A DNA stretch of 64,000 nt from Methylotenera sp. (lineage in GTDB: Bacteria; Pseudomonadota; Gammaproteobacteria; Burkholderiales; Methylophilaceae), in the NCBI RefSeq assembly GCF_030684185.1, contig NZ_JAUXOY010000027.1, forward strand, positions 62,001-126,000, given 5' to 3'. Position 1 is the first letter of the stretch; each line of letters begins with the position of its first letter. Below, in pieces: positions 8,347-18,400 of the stretch. A program made the translations under genes and the position numbers. Under the pieces are notes generated by a model. The model made no database searches. It saw only the letters and a list, made by a program, of their open reading frames with translations, and was not told where the DNA came from.

Positions 8347-9492
8347 ATGGTACCTAACCGATATTTTGCAACCTGCCCACGCGGATTAGAGCAATTACTT
8401 GCAGACGAACTGCAGGCAGTGAATGCTAAATCAATCAAGCTAACTGATGGCGGTGTCAGCTTCGATGGCGACTGGGCTGTCTGCTATGCGGCAAACTTGC
8501 ACTCACGCATTGCCACCCGCATTTTATGGCAAGTGGCACGTGGTAAATATTTGAATGAAGAAGATTTATTTGAAGCGGCTTACAAGCTTAATTGGCCACA
8601 ATGGTTTGATGTAAAAAACGACTTTATGGTTAAAGTCACCGGCGTAAAATGCCCACTTAAAAGCTTGGAGTTTGCCACATTAAAAATTAAAGATGCTGTG
8701 TGTGATAAGTTTCGGCAAGCTGTTGGCAGTCGTCCGTACATTGATACTAAAACGCCAGCAGTGCGCATTCATGCTTATTTGGCAGCTGAGGAATATCAGT
8801 TTTACCTGGATACATCAGGCGCAGCGCTTTATCAGCGTGGCAACCGAGGCGCCAGTATTGAAGCTCCTTTGCGTGAAAACTTAGCGGCAGGTATTTTGAA
8901 ACTTTCTGGCTGGCAAGTAGGGCAGCCTTTGTTAGATCCTATGTGTGGCAGCGGTACATTTTTGTTGGAAGCTGCGATGGTTGCACTAGATATGGCGCCT
9001 GGATATAAGAGAAGCTTCGGCTTTGAAAAGCTTAAAAACTTTGAACCTGATATTTGGAATAAGATTAAAGATCAGGCTGCCAGCAAAGTGAAAGCGGTCT
9101 CTTTTCAAAAGATATATGGTTCAGATGTAGATTTGCGCGCAGTACGTATCAGCAAACAAAACCTTGAGGATGCAGGATTACTGGCTGCAGTACAGCTTTC
9201 ACATGTCGATATAGTCAATGTAATTCCGCCAGCCGATAGCGGCGTTTTGGTGGCTAATCCTCCCTATGGCGTGCGTATTGGTGAAGGCGATGATTTAGCC
9301 TTGCTATACCCTAAAATGGGTGAAGCGCTTAAACGTAAATTTGCAGGTTGGAATACTTACTTTTTAACCAATGATTTGACCATGCCAAAGTTGATGCGCC
9401 TTACGCCAAGTAAACGAACACCTCTTTACAACGGGCCGCTTGAATGCAGGTTATTTGAAATTAAAATGGTGGCTGGCAGTAACCGAAAATAA
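8347..9492 (+). CDS. rlmL: THUMP-domain 23S rRNA (guanine-N2) methyltransferase, RlmL type
   Basis: SAM-dependent RNA methyltransferase, 381 residues, matching the RlmL half of the fused E. coli RlmKL, which methylates G2445 of 23S rRNA. The N-terminal ferredoxin-like/THUMP region covers about 1-160 and is followed by a Rossmann methyltransferase domain. Motif I is LLDPMCGSGTFLLEA (about 197-211), and the catalytic NPPYG of amino-methyltransferases is near residue 304. The RlmK half is absent, as in many betaproteobacteria. ATG 8347 gives the expected N-terminus (RYFATCPRGLE). It is followed 36 bp later by the MazG-like gene on the same strand. The exact target base is inferred from family. 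Confidence 0.87.
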   Translation: MVPNRYFATCPRGLEQLLADELQAVNAKSIKLTDGGVSFDGDWAVCYAANLHSRIATRILWQVARGKYLNEEDLFEAAYKLNWPQWFDVKNDFMVKVTGVKCPLKSLEFATLKIKDAVCDKFRQAVGSRPYIDTKTPAVRIHAYLAAEEYQFYLDTSGAALYQRGNRGASIEAPLRENLAAGILKLSGWQVGQPLLDPMCGSGTFLLEAAMVALDMAPGYKRSFGFEKLKNFEPDIWNKIKDQAASKVKAVSFQKIYGSDVDLRAVRISKQNLEDAGLLAAVQLSHVDIVNVIPPADSGVLVANPPYGVRIGEGDDLALLYPKMGEALKRKFAGWNTYFLTNDLTMPKLMRLTPSKRTPLYNGPLECRLFEIKMVAGSNRK

Positions 9493-9528
9493 GCAAATAA
9501 AAATAGTGTAATCGTAAGGATAAAATAA

Positions 9529-9882
9529 ATGGCTGACACACTGGATGAGCTTAGGCAACGTATCAGTGCTTTTGTAGAAGAGCGTGATTGGGCGCAATTT
9601 CATACTCCAAAAAATCTGGCAATGGCTATGATTGTTGAGGCTGCAGAGTTGGTCGAGCAGTTTCAGTGGAGTACGCCGCATGAGAGTCAGCAATTAACAC
9701 CAGAAAAGCGCGAGGCGGTAAGCCATGAATTGGCTGATACATTCGTTTATTTATTACGGATTGCCGAAGTGTTACACATTGATTTGATTGAGGCTGCAAA
9801 TCAAAAGATTGAACTGAATGCAAAAAAATACCCCGTGGAAAAAGCACGGGGTAGTAATGCTAAATACACTGAGTATTTGTAA
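9529..9882 (+). CDS. MazG-like nucleotide pyrophosphohydrolase
   Basis: Small all-alpha NTP pyrophosphatase of the MazG/dCTPase (RS21-C6-like) group, 117 residues. It hydrolyses (d)NTPs to monophosphates and probably cleans the nucleotide pool. The metal-binding signature is visible as EAAELVEQFQW (about 36-46) and ELADTFVYLL (67-76). A TAAGGA ribosome site precedes ATG 9529. The last codons contain a GC-rich hairpin that serves the opposite strand as the tpx terminator. It is convergent with tpx, with only 12 bp between stop codons. Preferred substrate not determinable here. Confidence 0.85.
   Translation: MADTLDELRQRISAFVEERDWAQFHTPKNLAMAMIVEAAELVEQFQWSTPHESQQLTPEKREAVSHELADTFVYLLRIAEVLHIDLIEAANQKIELNAKKYPVEKARGSNAKYTEYL
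9824..9851 (-). terminator. Intrinsic terminator of tpx, embedded in the mazG-like coding end
   Basis: On the minus strand a 7-bp G/C-rich stem (CCCCGTG / CACGGGG, 7-base loop, 9831-9851) is followed by TATTTTTTT. It lies about 45 bp past the tpx stop and entirely inside the 3' end of the convergent MazG-like gene. The plus strand has no T-run after the stem, so it should work one way only. Confidence 0.75.
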
Positions 9883-9894
9883 TGCTGTATTTAA

Positions 9895-10398
9895 TTACAA
9901 CACCGCTAAAGCCGCGTCGTAATGAGGTTCGCTAGTAATCTCAGCAACTAATTCACTGTGTAATACGTTGTTGTTTTCATCTAGAACTATTACTGCACGG
10001 GCAGTTAAGCCAGCTAGGCTGCTGTCCAGAATCTGTACGCCATAGTCTTTAGAAAATTTTGCTGTGTCACGGAAGGTTGATAATGTGATGACATTTTCAA
10101 TGCCTTCTGCACCGCAAAAACGGCTTTGTGCAAAAGGTAGATCAGCTGAAATACAAAGTACAACAGCGTTGTTCATTCCGCCGGCTTTTTGGTTAAATGT
10201 GCGTACAGATGTTGCACAAGTAGGCGTGTCGATACTTGGAAATATATTCAATACTTTACGTTTTCCAGCAAACGCTTCTAATGAAAGTAAGTTACGTTTT
10301 GCATCTGCCAATTGAAAATCAGGTGCAGTTTGACCTTTTTGTGGGAAGTCCCCACCCACTGCTACTGGGTTGCCTTTTAAATGGACGGTGTTTGCCAT
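9895..10398 (-). CDS. tpx: Thiol peroxidase (atypical 2-Cys peroxiredoxin)
   Basis: Tpx reduces hydrogen peroxide and organic hydroperoxides with thioredoxin as donor. The 167-residue length is standard. The peroxidatic cysteine is C61 in the motif [13 protein letters not shown], and the resolving cysteine is C95 in QSRFCGAEG, the Tpx arrangement. ATG 10398 follows a GAGGATT ribosome site. It is monocistronic: the upstream FIST gene ends in its own terminator (10458-10481), and a second terminator lies downstream within the convergent gene. Very secure assignment. Confidence 0.96.
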   Translation of the reverse strand: MANTVHLKGNPVAVGGDFPQKGQTAPDFQLADAKRNLLSLEAFAGKRKVLNIFPSIDTPTCATSVRTFNQKAGGMNNAVVLCISADLPFAQSRFCGAEGIENVITLSTFRDTAKFSKDYGVQILDSSLAGLTARAVIVLDENNNVLHSELVAEITSEPHYDAALAVL

Positions 10399-10447
10399 GA
10401 TGTAATCCTCATTATTTTAGTGTTGAACAGCTGATGATGCGCCTATC

Positions 10448-10481
10448 ATAAAACAAAAACGCTCAATTTGCACTGAGCGTT
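10448..10481 (-). terminator. Intrinsic terminator after the FIST gene
   Basis: Minus-strand stem AACGCTCA / TGAGCGTT (10458-10465 with 10474-10481, 8-base loop) followed by TTTGTTTT. It lies 70-90 bp beyond the FIST stop and upstream of tpx, separating the two minus-strand units. Confidence 0.7.
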
Positions 10482-10549
10482 TTGATATTAATGAAATAAT
10501 ATATCCCCTTGTTTTAATAGGGTCTTTTGTTATTTAATCCAATTCAAAA

Positions 10550-11701
10550 TCAAGCTAACAAATCCTCACTCAAATAACCAATCGTCATTGTCTGATTATG
10601 AAGTACGCTATCAGCGGTGTCAGGACGCGGCGCAAATTCACCATATGAATAGAAGCCAGTGATGGCCGTTTGTGAGCCTAATATCTGTTTTACCAGTTTT
10701 ACTTCGTCGACTACCAGATCCGCCATCACGCCTTTACGGCCAACGCAACTCACACATATTGCTAACCCCGTTTGATTGGTGCTAGCCTGACCCGTTACCA
10801 GGTGGGCTGCATCGCCAGCGCCTTCAACTAGCCTGTCATGTGTGGCCTGGCAGAAACGTACTGTTTCGCCTTCATCTACGTTACCCGCAAAAGTGAGGCT
10901 ATTTTTAGTGCTATCAATAGCTAACAGTGTTCGAATTTTTTCAATATCACGCTTACCTTCTTCAATAATCGCAAATGGAAATTTTAAGCCGCTACCCGGG
11001 AGGCCTTTTGCAGATTGCGCGCCAATATACATGTTATATAACGGCAGTGCTGGTTTGCCATCTAGTTCCAGCACCACGTTTTTTTCTGACTTAGTAACTT
11101 TACGTGGCGGACCATATGGCTTCCAGCCCCTACCGACGCCCGTTGCTGCCACTAAGTTTTTGCCATATAAGCCAACGGCAATGACTAAGCCATTTGAAAT
11201 GGTATCGTTAAAGATTTGTATGGTTTGGCTAAAATTAAATCCATCGCCTGCCATGCCGCCCATGAGCGGTATATCCCCAAGTACACTTTTAAAACCTTCC
11301 AGTAGCTCTGAACCATTGACGTTCAAACCATCTGAGTAAACCAGCACCGCTTTTAATTCATCCGATTTTAATTGACGAGCTAAACCCACTGCAGTTTCAT
11401 GAGAATTCTGCATGCTTGTCATTTTTGTATGTGTAACACGCTGTACGGTTTTTTCCCATAAAACGGCGGTAATTTGTAAGCTTTCGTCAAATACACCCTC
11501 TGCAGTAATTTCACCAGAAGTTGAACAGCCGATGATTTGAGCCGTTGGGTAGCGAGTTTTTAATATGCTGGCTAGTTTAGCCTCGCCGAAACGCTTCACA
11601 GATCCGAATACTAAAACCAGATTTGCCGTAGGTAGTGGGGAAGCCGCGGGTAAATCTTTTAGAGTCATTTTTGCTGTTAGTGATTCTTGTTTTACTATCA
11701 T
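10550..11701 (-). CDS. FIST-domain (FIST_N + FIST_C) signal-transduction sensor protein
   Basis: 383-residue soluble protein built of a FIST_N domain (about 20-215) and a FIST_C domain (about 220-365). FIST modules are predicted small-ligand sensors found in or beside signalling systems. Typical segments visible: IIGCSTSGEI (56-65), VYSDGLNVNG, PLMGGMAGDG and the C-terminal GFYSYGEFAP. No transmembrane helix or output domain is present. It is divergently transcribed from the Pil-Chp operon (pilG start at 11998), suggesting it may feed that pathway, but no direct evidence exists. It ends in an intrinsic terminator. Confidence 0.88.
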   Translation of the reverse strand: MIVKQESLTAKMTLKDLPAASPLPTANLVLVFGSVKRFGEAKLASILKTRYPTAQIIGCSTSGEITAEGVFDESLQITAVLWEKTVQRVTHTKMTSMQNSHETAVGLARQLKSDELKAVLVYSDGLNVNGSELLEGFKSVLGDIPLMGGMAGDGFNFSQTIQIFNDTISNGLVIAVGLYGKNLVAATGVGRGWKPYGPPRKVTKSEKNVVLELDGKPALPLYNMYIGAQSAKGLPGSGLKFPFAIIEEGKRDIEKIRTLLAIDSTKNSLTFAGNVDEGETVRFCQATHDRLVEGAGDAAHLVTGQASTNQTGLAICVSCVGRKGVMADLVVDEVKLVKQILGSQTAITGFYSYGEFAPRPDTADSVLHNQTMTIGYLSEDLLA

Positions 11702-11997
11702 GCGAATCCTTCAAGTTATTGCCTCAAACATCAAGTTTTGAGTAGTGTATTAAAAAATTGTTAAGAATTGTAAAAAATGTTACAAAAATATTATATGCTA
11801 CCCATAAGGGTGAATGGAAAAAATTATTATTATTTTTTCTAATTATATTAAAAGTTGAAAATAATCATATAAGTTAATATATTGCGTAACATTGTTAAAC
11901 CTATTGCTTATTGTATGAATGTATCTATACAATGAGCCATAATTGACGCAATTTAATTAAAGTTAATTTTGCTGCGTATAAATAAGGGAGCTTGCTG
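11702..11997. promoter_or_regulatory. Divergent promoter region FIST / pilG
   Basis: 296 bp of very AT-rich sequence between divergent starts, with no credible ORF. It holds a 7-bp inverted repeat (ATTGTAT at 11910-11916, ATACAAT at 11927-11933, 10-base spacer), a possible operator for the pil operon. AGGGAG at 11985-11990 is the pilG ribosome site and selects GTG 11998 over the upstream TTG 11992. I could not assign -35/-10 boxes with confidence. Confidence 0.5.
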
Positions 11998-12465
11998 GTG
12001 AGCCAAAAAATGCCAAGTCAGGAAAATCAAGGACAGGTATCTCAACCAAAATTAAGTGTAGAGCAGTTGTCTACAATAAAAGTCATGGTCATTGATGATA
12101 GCAATACGATTCGTCGCAGTGCCGAGATTTTTCTTAAATCATCCGGTTGTGAAGTGATTTTAGCTGAAGATGGATTTGATGCTTTAGCCAAAATCTCTAA
12201 TGAGCACCCTGACATCATTTTTGTGGACATTATGATGCCTAGGCTTGATGGTTATCAAACTTGCTCACTTATCAAGAGAAATGCGCGTTATAAATCCACT
12301 CCTGTCATTATGCTTTCAAGTAAAGACGGCTTGTTTGACCGGGCTCGCGGTCGCATGGTGGGTTCTGATCAATATCTAACTAAACCTTTCACTCAAGAAA
12401 CGCTGATAGATGCAGTGCAAACATATGCGGCGTTAAGTAGAGCGAATCAACAAAAGGCAGATTAA
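11998..12465 (+). CDS. pilG: PilG-type response regulator (CheY-like)
   Basis: Single receiver domain with a short N-terminal extension, 155 residues from GTG 11998. The phospho-acceptor is the Asp of FVDIMMPRLDG (about residue 77), with the acidic pair in VIDDS and the lysine in YLTKPF. In type IV pilus chemotaxis PilG is a phosphorylation target of ChpA and promotes pilus extension. The start is chosen because AGGGAG lies 7 bases before the GTG; TTG 11992 is too close to it and ATG 12010 too far. First gene of pilG-pilH-pilI-pilJ-chpA. Confidence 0.9.
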   Translation: MSQKMPSQENQGQVSQPKLSVEQLSTIKVMVIDDSNTIRRSAEIFLKSSGCEVILAEDGFDALAKISNEHPDIIFVDIMMPRLDGYQTCSLIKRNARYKSTPVIMLSSKDGLFDRARGRMVGSDQYLTKPFTQETLIDAVQTYAALSRANQQKAD

Positions 12466-12467
12466 CT

Positions 12468-12833
12468 ATGGCTATTGAAACAATTTTAGTGGTGGATGAT
12501 TCAGCGACTGACCGATTTTTTTTAACGGAGTTGCTAGAAACAGCTGGCTTTAACGTTATAGGTGCTGAAAGCGGTGAGGAATGCTTAGCTAAAGTAGCTG
12601 CAAAACACCCCGATTTAATTTTATGTGATGTGGTAATGCCTGGCCTCACTGGCTTTCAAGTGACTCGTACCTTGACTAAGGATGCTACTACTGCACACAT
12701 CCCGGTGATTTTATGCACTGGTAAGTCACAAGCAACCGATTTAGCCTGGGCCTTAAAGATGGGTGCCAAAGCTTGTGTAACCAAGCCTGTAGTCAGTGCA
12801 GACTTGTTATCTTTGATAAAAACTTTAGGCTAG
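12468..12833 (+). CDS. pilH: PilH-type response regulator (CheY-like)
   Basis: 121-residue stand-alone receiver domain: acidic residues D10/D11 (VVDDS), phospho-acceptor D54 (LCDVVMPG), conserved Lys in VTKPV. It starts 2 bp after the pilG stop, so translation is coupled. In Pseudomonas PilH acts as the second ChpA target, favouring retraction or draining phosphate; the same role is likely here by synteny. PilG and PilH are told apart by order and by the PilG N-terminal extension. Confidence 0.9.
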   Translation: MAIETILVVDDSATDRFFLTELLETAGFNVIGAESGEECLAKVAAKHPDLILCDVVMPGLTGFQVTRTLTKDATTAHIPVILCTGKSQATDLAWALKMGAKACVTKPVVSADLLSLIKTLG

Positions 12834-12912
12834 TTTTTAGTTGATGATCTCCCGATATTTATCAATTGTTAAATTTATCAATTACTGACGGAATACTATT
12901 CATTAAATAATC

Positions 12913-13437
12913 ATGGCTAAAACCTCTAACTTACGTGAATTCCAAGAAGCGATTCTTCTAAGACTTAAAGAAGCAACTGCTAAAGGCAGTGCGGTATCAA
13001 CTTCACGTTTAGGGGTCACAGTAGGGCAAAAAAAGATATTGATCAACTTAAGCGAGGTGAGTGAGGTTTTGCCTGTGCCTCCGATACAAGCTGTTCCGTT
13101 AACGCAGCCATGGTTTTTGGGTGTTGCTAACGTGCGGGGTAATTTATATAGCATTACCGATTTAGCGCAATTTATGGGCATGCCACCAACGCCCAAGTCA
13201 GCTAATAATCGAATTGTCTTAATTAACTCAGAAACGACTACACAAGCCGCTTTAGTCATTGGAAGTTTAGTGGGTCTACGCAGCGTGGAAGCGATGAAGG
13301 AAAGGCCTGTAGCTGAAAGTAATGGTGAATTCTTTAGCAAGCAATCGTATGAAGATGCTGATAACAATGAATGGTTTGAATTGGATGTTGAAGCGCTGGT
13401 GCAAGATAAGGCATTCATTCAGCCTACCGTAGTTTAG
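12913..13437 (+). CDS. pilI: PilI, CheW-like adaptor
   Basis: 174-residue CheW-domain protein that would link the chemoreceptor PilJ to the kinase ChpA. The CheW core is recognisable in KKILINLSEVSEVLPVPP (about 44-61) and in WFLGVANVRGNLYSITDL (about 75-92). It sits between pilH (79 bp upstream) and pilJ (137 bp downstream) as in other Pil-Chp operons. The gap to pilJ is AT-rich with no obvious terminator. Confidence 0.9.
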   Translation: MAKTSNLREFQEAILLRLKEATAKGSAVSTSRLGVTVGQKKILINLSEVSEVLPVPPIQAVPLTQPWFLGVANVRGNLYSITDLAQFMGMPPTPKSANNRIVLINSETTTQAALVIGSLVGLRSVEAMKERPVAESNGEFFSKQSYEDADNNEWFELDVEALVQDKAFIQPTVV

Positions 13438-13574
13438 ATGCTGTAAATCAGAGTCTTGGAATTTATAAAAATAAGCAACAAAGTATTGAATTAAAAAATA
13501 AACTTTAGAAATTAAACACTTAATATAAAAATAGTTTTTATAAAGCATAATCATTTTGTGAATTGGGGTTCAAA

Positions 13575-15335
13575 ATGGCATTAAATCTAGCGTCGATAAA
13601 AAGCTTGCCGTTACAGATAGGTGAGTTTTTAAATAAAATAAAAAGTAAAACCAGTGGATCAGGTTCTTCGAAGGCTGGGAGTTTAAAGGGCAATTATCGT
13701 CAACTTTACTTGCAGATTTTTGCGTTTATATTGTTTGCGGCACTGAGCTTTTGGGTAATTAACCAAGTGCGAGTGAATGGTCCGGTTTATAACACTCTGA
13801 AAGAATACCAATTTCTGGTGTCAGATACTTCATCCCCGCAACTTTATCCCGTGGATGCTTTTTCATATTACAACCAGGCTTATGTAGCATCTACTAACTT
13901 CAATAATGAGAAGCGTGATAGAGCGCTTGCAAATGCAGCAAAATTCGAGGCTTTGTTCAAAGAGCGCTCAGCTTACTGGCAACAAAATCTTAATAATGAT
14001 AAGTTAAAAGGCCCATTGGAAGCCTCTGTTAAGGCTGGTGAGAATTTCTTTAGGGTAGCGCATACGCGCTATATTCCATCATTACCTTTGGGTACAGTTG
14101 CAGCTTCTGCACCATTATCTGATTTAACGGCAGCTTTCGAGGTGGCTCAGCAAACGAGTAATACATTTATTCTGGCAGTGCGGGATGAAAATAATAGTTT
14201 GATTGAATCACAAACTAACTTTATTAAGTTTGTATTATTTGGCTTGCTATTGCTAGGTTTAATTTTAGTGCTATTGATGTACTTTTTTGGAAAAAAACAA
14301 GTGGAGCAATCTACCGTTCTAACTGACCAATTGGCAAAAGAAGGGCAAGACAACCAAGAGGCTGTTTTACAGTTACTCGATGAAATGGGTGACTTGGCGG
14401 ATGGTGACTTAACGGTAAAAGCGGAAGTGCGCGATAGTATTACTGGTGCGATTGCTGATTCTATTAACTATACCATTGATAGCTTGCGAGACTTGGTGGT
14501 TGAGATTAACCGGGCTACTGAACAGGTAACGTCAGCGACATCTGTGGCGCAAGGCACTTCATCTCAGTTGTTAGCGGCTGCTGAAACGCAATCTGAACAA
14601 ATTCTGCAAACAACAGATGCAGTAACAGATATGACTCGCTCAATTTTACAGGTTTCAAGCAACGCGGCGCAGGCGTCTCAGGTGGCGCAACGTTCATTAG
14701 AAGCGGCAAATCAGGGTTCACAAGCGGTACAAAACACTATTTCAGGCATGAACGAAATTCGTACACAGATTCAGGAAACTTCTAAACGCATTAAACGCTT
14801 GGGTGAAAGCTCACAAGAAATTAGTGAAATCGTGGAATTAATTTCTGATATTACCGAACAAACCAACATTTTAGCGCTGAATGCGGCGATTCAGGCCGCT
14901 TCTGCCGGTGAAGCGGGTCGAGGCTTTACTGTGGTTGCGGAAGAGGTGCAACGTTTGGCGGAGCGTTCATCAGAGGCTACAAAACAAATTAGTGCGATTG
15001 TGAAAACGATTCAAACGGATACGCATGGCGCGGTGGTTGCGATGGAGAAAAGTACAGAGGGTGTGGTTGAAGGGGCGCGTGTTGCAGATGCTGCGGGTCA
15101 GGCGTTGACTGAAATTGAAACGGTGACAAATAATCTGGCGCGATTGATTCAGGCGATTTCAACTGCGACTAATGCACAAACAGAATCAGCCACAATGGTT
15201 GCAAATAATATGCAGTTGATTCAGGAGATTACAACACAGACATCTGAAGGTACGCAATTAACTGCTGATTCAGTCGGTCAGCTAACTTCGCTTGCTGAAG
15301 AGCTACGCTCGTCGGTGGCTGGTTTTAAACTTTAG
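13575..15335 (+). CDS. pilJ: PilJ, methyl-accepting chemotaxis protein of the type IV pilus system
   Basis: Membrane chemoreceptor of 586 residues. Two transmembrane helices (about 45-64 and 215-238) bracket a periplasmic PilJ-type domain of about 150 residues. A HAMP-like linker and the long cytoplasmic signalling coiled coil follow. The hairpin tip is the highly conserved [19 protein letters not shown] followed by [18 protein letters not shown] 13575 is chosen because TTGGGG lies just upstream; an in-frame TTG at 13563 is less likely. One periplasmic PilJ module rather than two makes it shorter than the Pseudomonas protein. No pilK methyltransferase gene follows. Confidence 0.92.
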   Translation: MALNLASIKSLPLQIGEFLNKIKSKTSGSGSSKAGSLKGNYRQLYLQIFAFILFAALSFWVINQVRVNGPVYNTLKEYQFLVSDTSSPQLYPVDAFSYYNQAYVASTNFNNEKRDRALANAAKFEALFKERSAYWQQNLNNDKLKGPLEASVKAGENFFRVAHTRYIPSLPLGTVAASAPLSDLTAAFEVAQQTSNTFILAVRDENNSLIESQTNFIKFVLFGLLLLGLILVLLMYFFGKKQVEQSTVLTDQLAKEGQDNQEAVLQLLDEMGDLADGDLTVKAEVRDSITGAIADSINYTIDSLRDLVVEINRATEQVTSATSVAQGTSSQLLAAAETQSEQILQTTDAVTDMTRSILQVSSNAAQASQVAQRSLEAANQGSQAVQNTISGMNEIRTQIQETSKRIKRLGESSQEISEIVELISDITEQTNILALNAAIQAASAGEAGRGFTVVAEEVQRLAERSSEATKQISAIVKTIQTDTHGAVVAMEKSTEGVVEGARVADAAGQALTEIETVTNNLARLIQAISTATNAQTESATMVANNMQLIQEITTQTSEGTQLTADSVGQLTSLAEELRSSVAGFKL

Positions 15336-15426
15336 TCGTTGCTTCTTTTATCAATAGTACATGCTTGGATGGCAGGAACAAATATAACCCCCATGACAAT
15401 GTCGCATAATAAAATTAGGGCTGAAA

Positions 15427-18400
15427 ATGGCTGAAGCATTTGATATTGGCCCATTATCTTGGGTAAAAGACGAGATTAATCAGTCTCTTAAAAAGGCGCG
15501 GGATAGCTTTGTTGTCGTATCTGACAAACCTGGCGAAGTTGCGAGCTTGCGTTTTACTACAGCGCATCTGTATCAGGTCAGTGGCGCTTTAGATATGGTG
15601 GGCCTTGAGGGCTGCAAACGTTACTGTTCGGAAATTGAGAAGCTCACAGCTAAATTAGAAAAACAGCAGATTGCTGTCAGCCAGTCAGTACTGGCGGCTT
15701 TAATACAAGCGGTTGATACACTTTCTTTATATTTGCAAGATTTATTAAATGGCATGCAAGATACGCCGACCAGGCTGTATGAGAGTTTAAAGCCGTTAGT
15801 TGAGTTACAGGGTGAATCAATTGATATCAGTGATTTATTTTACCCAGATACAAGCTATAGCGCACCTAAGGATTTACCTGCTAATCCTATCGCAGAGTCT
15901 TCTGTGCCTATTTTTGTGGCTGAGCAGCGTGTTATTTTCCAAAAAGCATTGTTGGATTGGCTGCGTACCAAAGATTCAGACTCGCTAAATAACATGCGTT
16001 TGGCGATTACTAACGTTCAACAAGTGCAATATAAAAATGCCTTGAAGACGCTTTGGTGGGCTGCAATAGCCTTTACTGATGCATTAGCACAAGATCAAAT
16101 CGCTGAAGATTCTGGCGCAAAAAAATTGTGCAGCAGACTAGATCAACAATTACGTAAAATGTCGCTAGGTGAAGTAAAAGCACCTTCGCAATTACTACGA
16201 AACGTTCTGTATTATGTGGCCATCAGTGATAGTAGAACTGATGATATTGCTAACGTCAAAAAAATATTCGAGTTAGATGAGTTATTGCCTTCGGCTAATC
16301 AATCAGGTGGTGTGGCAGCAACATCGGCAGAGCGTGCTGCATTAGCTCAACTAAATGCCGACTTGCCTGGCTTAAAAGATTTATGGGCGACCATTAGTAC
16401 AAGTACTTACTTTGTTGACTTGGAAGCGTTTGCTGACAAAGTCGATCATCTGGCTATGGTGTTGCTAAGTCTTAGCAATCAAAAAGTATTAAAACTGATC
16501 AATGCTATTCATTCTACAGTGATGGCATTAAAAACAGACAAAACCAAAATCAATGAAACGTCATTTATTGAAATTGCGGCATCACTCAATTTGCTGGAAT
16601 ACATTGGTGAGTATTATCAACAGCTTGATGCTGAGGCAGAGCAAAAGATCACCACACAAACTGCGCGCCTGAAATCCATCATTGAAGGTAAAACACTAAT
16701 GCCAGCGGTTGACGAGTTTGCAACTGCAAGTCTGGATGCTAACGTGATTGAGGCTGTGGCTAAACAAATTATCGGTGCATTGCAGCTTGCTGAAAAGGCG
16801 TTAGATTCATTTTTTAGAAATCCGGAAAATGTTGCTGTATTGGATGACGCGAATAAGCCGTTGCAACAGGTTGTAGCAGCATTTGATATGCTGGAAATGC
16901 CAACGCCAAAGTTAATAGCACAGCTCAGTTCTGACTACGTGAACCATTTTAGATTTAGCGAAGATACTGACTCTAGAGATTCACAATTCGAACTTTTGGC
17001 TGAGAGTTTGAGTATGTTGGGGCTGTATGCGGAAGAGCTGCCTAAAGTACGTGCTGAATCTGAACAAGCATTATCTGAAGCACTAGCAAGTCTGCAACAG
17101 GGTGCCCAAGCTTTTGATGTAACAGTTGTAACTGAAGATTATGCTGAAATTCCGGCTGATAGCATGCAGAATCAGATGGATGTTGAGACTACTGCGCTAA
17201 ATTTTGAAGCTCTGCCCATTGATTCTACAACTGATAAATCTACTGAAACAACGATAGATAATGTAACAGACAAAGCCGTTGACGCTGAGCTGCAAGATAT
17301 ATTCTTAACCGAAGCCGAAGAAGTATTAGCCAACTTGGCGCAACATCTTCAAGCGTTACGTGTCAATGCAACGGATAGTGAAGCTTTGATCGAAGTTCGA
17401 CGTGCTTATCATACGCTAAAGGGCAGTGGCCGAACTGTGGGTCTGGTAGGGTTGAGCGATGTAGCTTGGGCGGTTGAGAAACTGCTTAACCTGGTGATGG
17501 AACGTAAGGTTTTCCCTACTCCTGAACAGCTGGCTTTTATTGAAAATGTCAGCGCGGAATTTGCAGGTTGGATAGCTGAATTACAATCCAATCAAAGCGT
17601 TACGTTAAACCCAACTCCATTCCAAAAACGCGCGGCTGAACTTGAGTTAGCATTTGAGCATGATTTGGCGATTGCCAAGCCAAAACCGCAGAAAGAAGAA
17701 GTGCTGATTGGTGGCACGCGTACTCTAAGCAAAGCGTTTTTTAATATTTTCTTGGCTGAAGCGCAGCAACATTTGGCAGTATTAATTGATGCACAAAAAT
17801 CTTTGCAAATAGATTCAAACGAGCCGCCTTCAGATGCAAGTTGTCGTGCAGCGCATACACTGGGTAGCAATGCCCTTACTGCAGGTTTTAAACCTACCGG
17901 TGATTTAGCGCGTGCGTTAGAGCATTGGCTTGATGAGCATGCCGGGGCTTGGATAGAGCAACATGTTGCTTTATATGGCAATGTTGTTAAGGCACTTGCC
18001 GATGGTTTAGAAAAAGCAAAAGCGCTTAAAAATCCAAAGTCGACGCGTGCTCTTGTTATTGCTTTAGGTGAGTCTACCGCTGCGATGCAGGCGATAGCAA
18101 CACAGCAAGCAGAAGCAGCAGTACTCGGGCTTGAACAAAATGAAGAGTCTGAAGAAGATCTAGCTAAAAAACAAAAAACTGAAACTGTTAAATCCGATTC
18201 AATTAAAACAGATTCTTTTGCGGAAGTTATAGAGGTCACTGAACCCGTTTCAAATGAAAATTTGATAGCTGAAGCTCTGCACGCCAGTCAGCTTAGAGAT
18301 GTGGCTGTTGATCAGGAATTGTTAGGTTTGTTTGTTGAAGAAGCGCGTGAGTTAGTACCGCAAGTGGGTCGAGATTTACGTGGTTGGCGTGCAAACCCTC

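Noticed and set aside
10842-11339. 165-codon plus-strand ORF opposite the FIST gene
   Set aside because: Pro/Ser-rich shadow translation; the FIST protein on the other strand is continuous.
17592-18239. 215-codon minus-strand ORF opposite chpA
   Set aside because: Ser/Ala/Cys-rich translation typical of an antisense shadow; the plus strand encodes continuous ChpA domains.
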